Source of the DNA: Chloroflexota bacterium
GTDB taxonomy: Bacteria; Chloroflexota; FW602-bin22; JACPRP01
Assembly (NCBI GenBank): GCA_016210495.1
Contig: JACQUC010000054.1
Location: forward strand, 1-6,850
DNA: 6,850 bases
Direction: 5' to 3'
Shown here: positions 1 through 5,775 of the stretch, one piece after another
How the letters are laid out: every line of letters starts with the position of its first letter
How positions within the stretch are numbered: position 1 is the stretch's first letter
Notes under the pieces: model-generated
Seen by the model: only the letters and a program-made list of their open reading frames with translations
The model's database searches: none
Told to the model about the DNA's origin: nothing
Program-made: the position numbers and the translations under genes

Positions 1-60
1 ATACATATGGGCAAGCATATGAAAGAGCGACAGGCGCAGCAGACAGAAGGGAGCGAATGA
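1..60 (+). CDS. C-terminal tail of an upstream gene (partial)
   Basis: Frame 1 is open from the window edge to a TGA at 58-60, giving 19 residues ending in KERQAQQTEGSE. The stop overlaps the next gene's ATG in an ATGA arrangement (57-60), which is typical of translationally coupled genes, and this is the main reason to believe the tail is real. The tail is hydrophilic and gives no clue to function. Only 60 bases are visible, so chance openness cannot be excluded. Confidence 0.45.
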   Translation: MHMGKHMKERQAQQTEGSE

Positions 61-665
61 TGACTACCACCCCAGAGAGGATGCAGGAAATCAGGCTGGA
101 CCTACTCAATTTGGTCGAGGTCTACAAGGACATGCTGGAGTCGGTGAACCCGGTGTTTCTACTCAGCGAATACGCAACCGAGGAAGGAGCACCGACCGAC
201 GACGAAATGAATCGGCTACGAGACGAGATACTGCCAAAAATTCACCAGCGCTACCTTACCCTGTACAGCACTATCGAGGACAAGATCTCTCAAATGCTTC
301 GCCAGTACGGCGAGCTGTGCCAGGAAGCTCTCGTCTCGATCGGCGAGAACCCGGACGGGGACCGCATGGATCTGCGATTGGGACTATCGACGGAGATTCA
401 GAGGGGGATAGCCGTCATCACCGATGCCTTGAAGGCGCTCAAACCTCGGGATATCCTGCAATCATACCGGACTGCCAAGCGACCACCGAGCCGTACCTTC
501 GACATAATGTTTCGGGAGCTGGAGCCCAAGATCCAGAAGAAATACCTGGACACGGTGAGCGAATCGTACGAAATTCTGATTATGCTGGCCGAGAAGGCCG
601 CGGCGGCGGCGATGGTAGTCAAGAAGGAGTCCGGTCGCGAGCGGCCGGTGGGGCAGCAGCAGTAA
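57..665 (+). CDS. Hypothetical protein, 202 aa, helical, family not recognised
   Basis: I do not recognise a family. The protein is rich in charged residues and leucine, lacks a signal peptide or membrane segment, and looks mostly alpha-helical, with possible coiled-coil stretches around residues 10-30, 50-90 and 150-185. The C-terminus is low-complexity: an alanine run near 180-186, then a basic tail ending in QQQ. It contains one cysteine and no evident metal-binding or nucleotide-binding motif. Two ATGs stand in tandem at 57 and 60. The GAAGGGAG ribosome-binding site (46-53) is 3 nt from the first and 6 nt from the second, so the second may be the true start. It overlaps the upstream gene by 4 nt and lies 14 nt before the M20 hydrolase gene, so the three are probably one operon. 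A cytoplasmic structural or accessory role is possible but is only a guess. Confidence 0.75.
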   Translation: MMTTTPERMQEIRLDLLNLVEVYKDMLESVNPVFLLSEYATEEGAPTDDEMNRLRDEILPKIHQRYLTLYSTIEDKISQMLRQYGELCQEALVSIGENPDGDRMDLRLGLSTEIQRGIAVITDALKALKPRDILQSYRTAKRPPSRTFDIMFRELEPKIQKKYLDTVSESYEILIMLAEKAAAAAMVVKKESGRERPVGQQQ

Positions 666-679
666 AGGCAAGACACGGC

Positions 680-2026
680 ATGTCCGGAATCGATTGGCAG
701 CGGATGACGGATGAGGCGGTAGGGCATCTGCGCGCGCTGATCAGGCTGAACACGACGAACCCACCGGGCAACGAGTTGGCCGCCGCGAAGTACCTGGAAA
801 GCATCCTGGTAAACGAAGGCATACAGTGCCAGGTGTTGGAGGCGGCGTCGGGAAGAGGGAACCTGGTGGCGAGGCTGCACGGCTCCGGCGAGGAGCGCCC
901 TCTCCTGCTGCTGTCACATCTGGACGTGGTGCCCGCCGACGACAGCCACTGGCAACGCCCGCCTTTTGGGGGGGAGCTCGTCGACGGGTTCGTCTGGGGA
1001 CGGGGGGCGCTGGACTGCAAGTTTCTCGTGGTGCTCGAGCTGATGGTGATGCTGCTGCTCAAGCGCGAGGGGCTGCCGCTGACGCGGGACGTCGTGTTCG
1101 CGGCGACAGCCGACGAGGAAACCGGGGGCAAGTACGGACTGGGCTGGCTGGGGCGGAATCACCGGCACCTGCTGGAGTGCGAGTATGCCATCAACGAGGG
1201 CGGTGGCGTCGGCCTCCTGCTGGGCGGACGGCGCTACTACGTCTGCCAGACGGCGGAAAAAGGGGTGTGCTGGCTTCGACTGAGGGTCCGTGGCGAAGCC
1301 GGACACGCGTCGTTGCCGACACAGGAAAACCCGGTGCTGAAGCTGGCCAGGGTGGTAGACCGGCTCAGCCGGGCGAGACTGGAAATGAGGGTGACACCCA
1401 CTGCCGCCAGCTTCCTGCGCACGTTCGCGCAAACCCAGAAGTTCCCCGCACGATTGCTGGCGCGAGGCTTGCTGAATCGGCGTTTGTGTCCTGTCTGCCT
1501 GCCCCGGATGAAGGTGGAGAAGCGAATCGCCGGGATCGTTCACGCAATGCTGCACGACACGGCAACGCCGACGGTGGTGCGGGCGGGCGAGCTGGTGAAC
1601 GTGGTTCCGACAGTGGCCGAGGTCGAGGTAGACTGCCGTCTGGTTCCCGGCCAGACGCGCGAGGGCTTCTTGGAACGACTCAGGAAGGTCGTGGGGGTCG
1701 ATGTGGAGGTCGAAGTGGCCCTGGAGGCGCCGGGATTCGAATCCAGCCACGAGAGCCCGCTGTATCAAACCATCGCCGACGTCCTGGCGGAGCAGGACCC
1801 GGGCGCGGCGTTGGCCCCTTTTATGCTCACGATGGGTACCGACTCCAAGTATCTGGCCGCGGCCGGCGTACAGGTCTACGGCTTCGCACCGATGAAGCAA
1901 GAGGCGGATGCCTCGGTGCTGGATATGGTGCATGGCCACGACGAGCGAGTGTCCGTGGAAAACGTCGGCTTTGGCACGAAGGTGCTCTACGAGATCGTGC
2001 GGCGGTTTTGCGGCCAGCCTCGTTGA
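680..2026 (+). CDS. M20-family zinc metallohydrolase (peptidase/deacylase)
   Basis: A 448-aa protein with the M20/M25/M40 signature of di-zinc amidohydrolases (carboxypeptidase G2, ArgE, DapE, PM20D1 type), which cleave amide bonds of peptides or N-acyl amino acids. All expected motifs are visible: SHLDVVP with H80 (metal) and D82, GRGALDCK with bridging D112, ADEETGG with general base E146 and metal ligand E147, NEGGG with E173, and a C-terminal HGHDE with H418. H209 in GEAGHAS belongs to the dimerisation (lid) domain, about residues 185-350. There is no signal peptide, so it is probably cytoplasmic. I chose the ATG at 680 because the family's N-terminal helix and the RLNTTNPPGNE motif follow directly. 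The open frame continues upstream only as a shadow of the preceding gene. A CPVC pair (C270, C273) in the lid region is not part of the catalytic set. Substrate cannot be assigned: acetylornithine, succinyl-DAP, dipeptides and N-acyl amino acids are all possible. Confidence 0.93.
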   Translation: MSGIDWQRMTDEAVGHLRALIRLNTTNPPGNELAAAKYLESILVNEGIQCQVLEAASGRGNLVARLHGSGEERPLLLLSHLDVVPADDSHWQRPPFGGELVDGFVWGRGALDCKFLVVLELMVMLLLKREGLPLTRDVVFAATADEETGGKYGLGWLGRNHRHLLECEYAINEGGGVGLLLGGRRYYVCQTAEKGVCWLRLRVRGEAGHASLPTQENPVLKLARVVDRLSRARLEMRVTPTAASFLRTFAQTQKFPARLLARGLLNRRLCPVCLPRMKVEKRIAGIVHAMLHDTATPTVVRAGELVNVVPTVAEVEVDCRLVPGQTREGFLERLRKVVGVDVEVEVALEAPGFESSHESPLYQTIADVLAEQDPGAALAPFMLTMGTDSKYLAAAGVQVYGFAPMKQEADASVLDMVHGHDERVSVENVGFGTKVLYEIVRRFCGQPR

Positions 2027-2051
2027 CAATAACCCCTTTGGTTGGTACGAT
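2023..2051 (+). promoter_or_regulatory. Sigma70-type promoter for the thiolase/DUF35 pair
   Basis: A perfect -35 TTGACA (2023-2028) is followed after exactly 17 nt by TACGAT (2046-2051), 4 of 6 matches to the consensus -10. The -35 overlaps the TGA stop of the M20 gene (2024-2026). Transcription would start near 2058, giving about 120 nt of leader before the GTG at 2178. It shares the TTGACA, 17-nt, TAC(A/G)(A/T)T layout with the marR promoter, which supports both calls. Confidence 0.7.
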
Positions 2052-2114
2052 AATTGTGGGGAAGCGAATCACGAGCCGGAAGTAAAGCAGACGGTGGTAC
2101 GACCCTCACCATAA

Positions 2115-2137
2115 CCCTCTCCCTAGAAGGGAGAGGG
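2115..2137. repeat. REP-like palindrome in the thiolase leader
   Basis: CCCTCTCCCT (2115-2124) and AGGGAGAGGG (2128-2137) form a perfect 10-bp stem with a 3-nt AGA loop, preceded by CCCTCACCATAA. From memory, palindromes of this CCCTCTCCC/GGGAGAGGG kind are scattered intergenically in many high-GC bacteria, so a REP-like element is the simplest reading. It lies inside the predicted thiolase leader and could affect mRNA stability. No T-run follows, so an intrinsic terminator is unlikely. Confidence 0.6.
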
Positions 2138-2163
2138 AAACCCTGGCTGCGCAACCTACCAAA

Positions 2164-2171
2164 GAGGAGGG
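2164..2171 (+). promoter_or_regulatory. Strong ribosome-binding site fixing a GTG start
   Basis: GAGGAGGG lies 6 nt upstream of the GTG at 2178. The next in-frame ATG (2193) would be 21 nt away and would remove residues of the first beta-strand, so the GTG start is favoured. Confidence 0.8.
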
Positions 2172-2177
2172 AGCTGC

Positions 2178-3431
2178 GTGAGACCCGTTTATATGGTATC
2201 CGGCGGTATCACTAAGTTCAGGAAGGCCTCGCCTGATAAGGACTTTCGGTTGATGGTGAAAGAGGCCTTCGATTACGCGATGAGGGACGTTCCCAACTTG
2301 ACGCTGGAGGGGATCGACGGCAGCGTGGCCTCGTACTTCTCGGACCATTTCACGCGCCAACTGATGGCCGGCATTATGGCGCAGGACTACCTGGGTTTGT
2401 GTCCCAGGCCGAGCAAGCGGGTCGAGGGAGGCGGCGCGACCGGTGGGCTTTGCTTTCAGGCCGCGTGGGAGGCGGTGGCATCGGGACGGATGAACGTGTG
2501 CGTGGCCTACGGCTTCGAGACGATGTCGAGGGTGAACACGTGGAAAGGGAACGAGTTCATCGCCCACGCCTCGGACACCAACTTCGATTACCCGGTCGGC
2601 GGGTTCTATAGCGGCTACTATGCGATGATGGTTCAAAGACATATGTACGAGTTCGGCACGACCGTCGAGCAGATGGCCAAGGTGTCGATCAAGAACCACG
2701 GCAACGCCATTAACAACCCTTATGCGCAGAGCCCGATGAAGCTGACGGTGGAGGACGTGAGATCGTCGCCAATGGTCGCAACGCCGCTGACGATGCTGGA
2801 CATATGCACTATGTCCGATGGCGCAGCGGTCGCGATCCTAGCTTCAGAAGAGGTGGCGGGCAAGCTGACCGACAGGCCGGTGAAGATAACGGGCGTCGGC
2901 ACCGGCACGGACGCGATGCGAATGGCCGACAGGCCGCACGGCAAGGTGATTCTGCTGCCGCACGAATCCGAGAGCGACTACAAGGACCTGCGCTATCCCG
3001 GCGTCCACTCCTTCCGGGCGGGACGGACGGCGGCGAAGCTGGCGTACCAGATGGCGGGGATTCTCAATCCGGTCGAGGAGCTCGACTTCGTGGAGCTGCA
3101 CGACGCCTACACGTCGTCGGAGATTCAGACCTACGAAGACCTGGGTCTGTGCAAGTACGGGGTGGGCGGCCGGTTCATCGAGGAAGGTCACTCGAGTCTG
3201 GAGGGCAAGGTGCCGGTGAATCCGTCCGGGGGACTGCTGGCCTGCGGGCATCCCGTGGGGGCGACCGGGCTGATGCAGGCGGTGTTCGCCTTCTGGCAAC
3301 TCCAGGGGAGTACCCAGAAGCACCTGGGCAACGACAAATTGCAGGTGAAGAACGCCAGGCGAGGGCTGATCCATAGCCACGCAGGCACGGGGACGTACAT
3401 CACCGTCAGCATTCTGGAAAGGGGGTTCTGA
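2178..3431 (+). CDS. SCP2-type thiolase-fold protein lacking the catalytic cysteine
   Basis: A 417-aa protein of the thiolase superfamily, closest by eye to SCP2-type thiolases. Family landmarks in order: GGATGG with VASG downstream (84-103), KNHGNAINNPY (172-182), SDGAAVAILASE (213-224), ELHDAYTSSE (306-315), TYEDLGLC (318-325), NPSGGLLACGHPVGATG (348-364) and HSHAGTG (399-405). Ordinary thiolases form a covalent acyl-enzyme on a cysteine in a CATG or CxSG motif; here that position is G86. The family's HDCF cysteine is A310 (HDAY, H308-Y311). H358 of GHPVG is retained. Claisen condensation or thiolysis by the usual route therefore looks impossible. C92 and C356 are nearby cysteines that might substitute. 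The DUF35 partner begins 3 nt downstream, as in the archaeal thiolase/HMG-CoA synthase, BbsAB and Ltp2-ChsH2 systems, so the product probably acts on an acyl-CoA in a hetero-oligomer. A retro-aldolase like Ltp2 is my preferred inference; the substrate is unknown. An automated label would read acetyl-CoA acetyltransferase. Confidence 0.9.
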   Translation: MRPVYMVSGGITKFRKASPDKDFRLMVKEAFDYAMRDVPNLTLEGIDGSVASYFSDHFTRQLMAGIMAQDYLGLCPRPSKRVEGGGATGGLCFQAAWEAVASGRMNVCVAYGFETMSRVNTWKGNEFIAHASDTNFDYPVGGFYSGYYAMMVQRHMYEFGTTVEQMAKVSIKNHGNAINNPYAQSPMKLTVEDVRSSPMVATPLTMLDICTMSDGAAVAILASEEVAGKLTDRPVKITGVGTGTDAMRMADRPHGKVILLPHESESDYKDLRYPGVHSFRAGRTAAKLAYQMAGILNPVEELDFVELHDAYTSSEIQTYEDLGLCKYGVGGRFIEEGHSSLEGKVPVNPSGGLLACGHPVGATGLMQAVFAFWQLQGSTQKHLGNDKLQVKNARRGLIHSHAGTGTYITVSILERGF

Positions 3432-3434
3432 GCG

Positions 3435-3917
3435 ATGGCCGAGGAGAAGATCAAGCTACCCGAAACCGAGGATGGCACCATCCTGTATAACCTTGATCCC
3501 ATCATCATCAAGCACCATTATGAGATCGACTATATCCACAGCTACGCGCAGGATTCGCCTTTCTTTGCAGGCCTGGCCCGAGGGAAGCTAATGGGCAGCG
3601 AGTGTACGGCGTGCGGGTACCGGTTTGCCACGCCGCGTTCTCATTGTATGGAATGCGGGGCCAAGACCGAGTGGATGGAGCTGCCGCCGCAAGGCAGGGT
3701 GCACACTTTCACCACGTGCCACTTCGGCAGCGAGGCGTTTCTGAAGGAGACGCCGTTTACGCTGATCCTGGTGGAGTTCGACGGCGTCGACACGCTGTTT
3801 CTGTCGAGGCTGGTCGGGGTGAGCTCGGAGGATGTGAGAATAGGGATGCCGGTGAAGGCGCAGTTTCTGCGGCTGTCGAAGTTCAAGCCGACGGATGTGT
3901 ATTTCGTGGCGGCGTAG
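3435..3917 (+). CDS. DUF35-type Zn-ribbon OB-fold protein, thiolase partner
   Basis: A 160-aa protein with the DUF35 layout: an N-terminal helix region (about 35-52, ending DSPFFAGLARGKLMG), a rubredoxin-like zinc ribbon with C57-x2-C60 and C71-x2-C74, then an OB-fold (about 85-145, GRVHTFTTCHFG to IGMPVKAQFLRL). The first 35 residues, with IIIKHHYEIDYIHS, precede the usual domain and are an extra segment. Proteins of this family are non-catalytic or co-catalytic subunits that bind thiolase-fold enzymes and shuttle or hold the CoA pantetheine arm (archaeal thiolase/HMGCS complex, BbsA, ChsH2, PhlB). It starts 3 nt after the thiolase-like gene's stop, with an AAAGGGGG ribosome-binding site inside the end of that gene, so the two are co-translated and very likely form a complex. 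Confidence 0.92.
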   Translation: MAEEKIKLPETEDGTILYNLDPIIIKHHYEIDYIHSYAQDSPFFAGLARGKLMGSECTACGYRFATPRSHCMECGAKTEWMELPPQGRVHTFTTCHFGSEAFLKETPFTLILVEFDGVDTLFLSRLVGVSSEDVRIGMPVKAQFLRLSKFKPTDVYFVAA

Positions 3918-3987
3918 GTGCCCGGGCGAGCTACGGACGGGCGCGTTCGGCGTGGGTTCGAGGTATCTCGGCACACGAACAGCCAGG

Positions 3988-4005
3988 CGCACCATGAAGG
4001 GTGCG
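3988..4005. repeat. Small palindrome CGCACC/GGTGCG
   Basis: CGCACC (3988-3993) and GGTGCG (4000-4005) form a perfect 6-bp stem around ATGAAG. There is no T-run downstream. It is likely a dispersed intergenic palindrome; a weak transcription end after the DUF35 gene is possible. Confidence 0.4.
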
Positions 4006-4052
4006 GGTACGGAATACGTTTCCGCGGCAAGAGAGCAGGCGGAGAAAGGCGC

Positions 4053-4079
4053 CAGCGAATAGACAGCGAATAAACGAAT
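4053..4079. repeat. Short direct repeat CAGCGAATA
   Basis: CAGCGAATA occurs at 4053-4061 and again at 4064-4072, an 11-nt period, and a degenerate third unit ACGAAT follows. It could be repeat debris or, less likely, a pair of protein-binding half-sites. It is 85-110 bp upstream of the marR promoter. Confidence 0.5.
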
Positions 4080-4160
4080 GAGTAGGCGGCATTCTTCCTG
4101 CCCATACGAACGCCCGCCTCACGCGGAAAAGGTGTTCTGCACCTCGGGTGCGAAAAGTTC

Positions 4161-4189
4161 TTGACAAGTCTGAAAATGTATGTTACATT
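4161..4189 (+). promoter_or_regulatory. Sigma70-type promoter of the marR gene
   Basis: A perfect TTGACA -35 (4161-4166), a 17-nt spacer and TACATT -10 (4184-4189; 4 of 6 consensus) lie in a locally AT-rich stretch. Transcription would start near 4196, about 27 nt before the marR ATG. This placement rules out the longer upstream reading frame starting at 4148, since that codon precedes the promoter. Confidence 0.8.
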
Positions 4190-4203
4190 AGGTGTAACTT
4201 ACA
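4177..4203. promoter_or_regulatory. Palindromic operator overlapping the marR -10, probable MarR site
   Basis: TGTATGTTACA (4177-4187) and TGTAACTTACA (4193-4203) are inverted repeats matching at 10 of 11 positions around TTAGG. The inner GTTACA/TGTAAC arms are perfect. The site covers the -10 and the expected start point, so a bound dimer would block RNA polymerase. MarR proteins typically bind such 16-28 bp palindromes in their own promoters, so autorepression by the next gene is the direct inference. Confidence 0.75.
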
Positions 4204-4222
4204 GACAATTGGGGGTTGGGGT

Positions 4223-4681
4223 ATGGCGTCGTTGGAACGTTTTGTGGACGAGGTTGACCGGCTGTCGCGGCGGTTGATGCGCAATTTGGAGTGCTGCGAT
4301 CGGATTCTCGTGGCCAGTTGCGAGCTGACGGCGGCACAGGCGTATTCGCTCCTGGCCCTGGGCGAACGCGGGGAGGTGACGATGAACGAACTGGCGGCGG
4401 AGATGCGGCTGCACAGCACAACTATGACGCGGATGGTGGATTCGTTGATCGAGAAGGGTCTGGCAGAACGAAAACAAGACCCGGAGGATCGGCGCGTGGT
4501 CCGCGTCTCGCTGAGCGAGCGTGGCCAGGAAACTGTCGAGGCGTTGCAGGACTGCAAGCGGCGCTTTTTTGCGGCCGCCTTCGCGGGGCTGAGCGACGAC
4601 GAGCGAGGAGCGATCCTCAAGGCATTGCGAAGGCTGGCGGCGACGGCGGAGGAGATGGGCGCACGGTGTTGCGCGGTGTAG
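4223..4681 (+). CDS. MarR-family transcriptional regulator, cysteine-rich
   Basis: A 152-aa MarR-type winged-helix regulator. A dimerisation helix (about 3-30) is followed by LTAAQAYSLLAL (35-46), the helix-turn-helix with MNELAAEM (54-61) and recognition helix HSTTMTRMVDSLIEKGL (64-80), the wing with the family hallmark DPEDRR (86-91), and C-terminal dimer helices (about 102-146). The ATG at 4223 was chosen because it lies just downstream of the promoter and operator and gives the usual MarR length; an in-frame ATG at 4148 precedes the promoter. Six cysteines are unusual for 152 residues: C24, C25 and C33 in the first helix region, C111, and C149-C150 at the C-terminus. In MarR dimers the N- and C-terminal helices pack together, so the CC pairs could approach each other and sense thiol-reactive ligands, including As(III); this is inference. 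It is followed by arsM, 180 nt downstream on the same strand. Confidence 0.92.
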   Translation: MASLERFVDEVDRLSRRLMRNLECCDRILVASCELTAAQAYSLLALGERGEVTMNELAAEMRLHSTTMTRMVDSLIEKGLAERKQDPEDRRVVRVSLSERGQETVEALQDCKRRFFAAAFAGLSDDERGAILKALRRLAATAEEMGARCCAV

Positions 4682-4740
4682 CGTCTTTTTTTGGGTAGTG
4701 TACGCAGGACTGCGGAAACGTCTGCACGCCACCCCACCCC

Positions 4741-4765
4741 GGGGCGGACAGAGGACGTCCGCCCC
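4741..4765. repeat. GC-rich palindrome between marR and arsM
   Basis: GGGGCGGAC (4741-4749) and GTCCGCCCC (4757-4765) form a perfect 9-bp stem around a 7-nt loop. Such GGGGCGGAC palindromes are, from memory, common dispersed intergenic repeats in some high-GC bacteria. A stable hairpin here may limit read-through from marR into arsM, but no T-run follows it. Confidence 0.6.
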
Positions 4766-4850
4766 TACGCTTCTGCAATATCCCGTACATTACCTTATTC
4801 TCAGGCATCATAGGTGTGGGATGCACCTGTTGCAAAATACAGACAAAAAT

Positions 4851-4855
4851 GGGGG
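4851..4855 (+). promoter_or_regulatory. Probable ribosome-binding site for arsM
   Basis: GGGGG lies 6 nt before the GTG at 4862. The other in-frame start, GTG at 4814, has no comparable purine-rich site at the right distance and would add 16 residues not typical of the family. No convincing -35/-10 pair is visible directly upstream, so arsM may be read from the marR promoter. Confidence 0.45.
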
Positions 4856-4861
4856 CAAGCC

Positions 4862-5731
4862 GTGGGTACAAAAGTCGCCAAACCAGAGCGAAGTGACGAG
4901 GAGATCAAGCAGGCGGTGCGAGAGAGGTACGCAGGCGCGATCAGCGAGCAGGGTCGAGGCTGCTGTGGCGCGCCCAGCAGTTGTGCACCGACGACACCGG
5001 CGCGAAATCAGAGGCATCTGGCTGCTTACGCGCCCGAGGAACTGGCGCAACTGCCGGCAGATGCGGTGGAGCACTCCTTTGGCTGCGGCAATCCCCTGTC
5101 GTTCGCGGGCGTGCGCCCGGGCGACGTGGTCCTGGACATCGGGTCGGGCGCGGGGATCGACGTGCTGCTCGCGTCGAAGATCGTCGGGGAAACGGGGAAG
5201 GTCATCGGCCTGGATTTCACGTCGGAGATGATCGAGAGGGGACGGGAGAATGCGGCTAAGGCTGGCGTCAAGAACGTGGAGTTCCGGCTGGGTGATGCGG
5301 AGGCGATGCCGGCTGAAGATGCGAGCGTCGATTGGATTATCTCCAACTGCGTGATCAATCTGGCCCCGGACAAACGAAAGGTGTTCGGCGAGGTGTTCCG
5401 GGTCCTGAAGCCAGGCGGCCGGGTCTCGATCTCGGATATCGTCACCGCCGAGCTGCCAGACGACGTGCGAAACGATATCGCGCTGTGGACCGGCTGCATC
5501 GCGGGCGCGATCGAGGAAGATGAGTATCTGAGAGTGATGCGAGAGGCTGGACTGGTGGATGTGCAGGTGATCGCCCGGCAAAGGTACGACGAAGCCAGCG
5601 TGAGGTCGTTTCTGCAGAGCGCCGAATTGGGCCTGACGGACCGGCAAGATCTGGCCAAGCTTTTGGAGCGGGGTGAGGGGTTTTTCAATAGGATCTGGAG
5701 CGCCAAGATCGTCGGGCGGAAGCCGGCGTGA
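4862..5731 (+). CDS. arsM: Arsenite S-adenosylmethionine methyltransferase ArsM
   Basis: A 289-aa class I SAM-dependent methyltransferase of the arsenite methyltransferase family. It converts As(III) bound to thiols into methylated arsenicals using SAM, a cytoplasmic detoxification or biotransformation route. The N-terminus EEIKQAVRERYAG is characteristic, followed by the cysteine segment GRGCCGAPSSC (C34, C35, C41). The SFGCGNPLSFA motif (C75) precedes SAM motif I LDIGSGAGID (91-100), with acidic D118 after the second strand and GDAEAMP (144-150). C163 in SNCVINL and C212 in WTGCIAGA match the As(III)-binding cysteines of characterised ArsM proteins, which together with C75 form the three-cysteine site. 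Nothing essential appears missing. GTG at 4862 is preferred over GTG at 4814 because of a GGGGG site 6 nt upstream. The neighbouring regulator is MarR-type rather than the usual ArsR. Confidence 0.95.
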   Translation: MGTKVAKPERSDEEIKQAVRERYAGAISEQGRGCCGAPSSCAPTTPARNQRHLAAYAPEELAQLPADAVEHSFGCGNPLSFAGVRPGDVVLDIGSGAGIDVLLASKIVGETGKVIGLDFTSEMIERGRENAAKAGVKNVEFRLGDAEAMPAEDASVDWIISNCVINLAPDKRKVFGEVFRVLKPGGRVSISDIVTAELPDDVRNDIALWTGCIAGAIEEDEYLRVMREAGLVDVQVIARQRYDEASVRSFLQSAELGLTDRQDLAKLLERGEGFFNRIWSAKIVGRKPA

Positions 5732-5748
5732 TGCGAGGACACGCCAAC

Positions 5749-5775
5749 CGCGAAGGTCGCGAAGAGCGCAAAGGG
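5749..5775. repeat. Three degenerate 9-nt tandem units before the UbiD gene
   Basis: CGCGAAGGT, CGCGAAGAG and CGCAAAGGG follow one another without gaps. The 70-nt gap between arsM and the UbiD-family gene is largely this repeat plus the ribosome-binding site. It looks like a fragment of a dispersed short-period intergenic repeat; no coding or promoter role is evident. Confidence 0.5.

Larger units (their letters stand above)
3918..4160. other. Non-coding stretch with small repeats
   Basis: About 240 bp between the DUF35 stop and the marR promoter. I see no convincing gene on either strand. It contains a 6-bp hairpin (3988-4005), a direct repeat (4053-4079), and a small GCACC/GGTGC hairpin with a 3-nt loop (4139-4151) just before the marR -35. 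None of the hairpins has a T-run, so no clear terminator for the thiolase operon is seen. Confidence 0.6.

Noticed and set aside
317..679. Upstream extension of the M20 reading frame to an ATG at 317
   Set aside because: It overlaps the 202-aa gene in another frame, its translation is Arg/Gly-rich without family similarity, and the family N-terminus begins at 680.
826..2085. Long open frames overlapping the M20 gene on both strands
   Set aside because: They are high-GC shadows rich in Arg, Gly and Pro with no recognisable domain, while the M20 frame carries every catalytic motif.
3994..4062. 22-codon small ORF in the gap after the DUF35 gene
   Set aside because: No ribosome-binding site, the start lies in a hairpin loop, and nothing supports its translation.
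4053..4079. CRISPR-like array
   Set aside because: Units are only 9 nt with a 2-nt gap; there are no spacers of suitable length and no cas genes.
4148..4222. Longer marR start at 4148
   Set aside because: The codon lies upstream of the promoter and operator and would add 25 residues not typical of MarR proteins.
4686..4692. T7 run after marR as an intrinsic terminator
   Set aside because: The preceding bases form only a 4-bp GCGC stem, too weak to call; a minor termination role remains possible.
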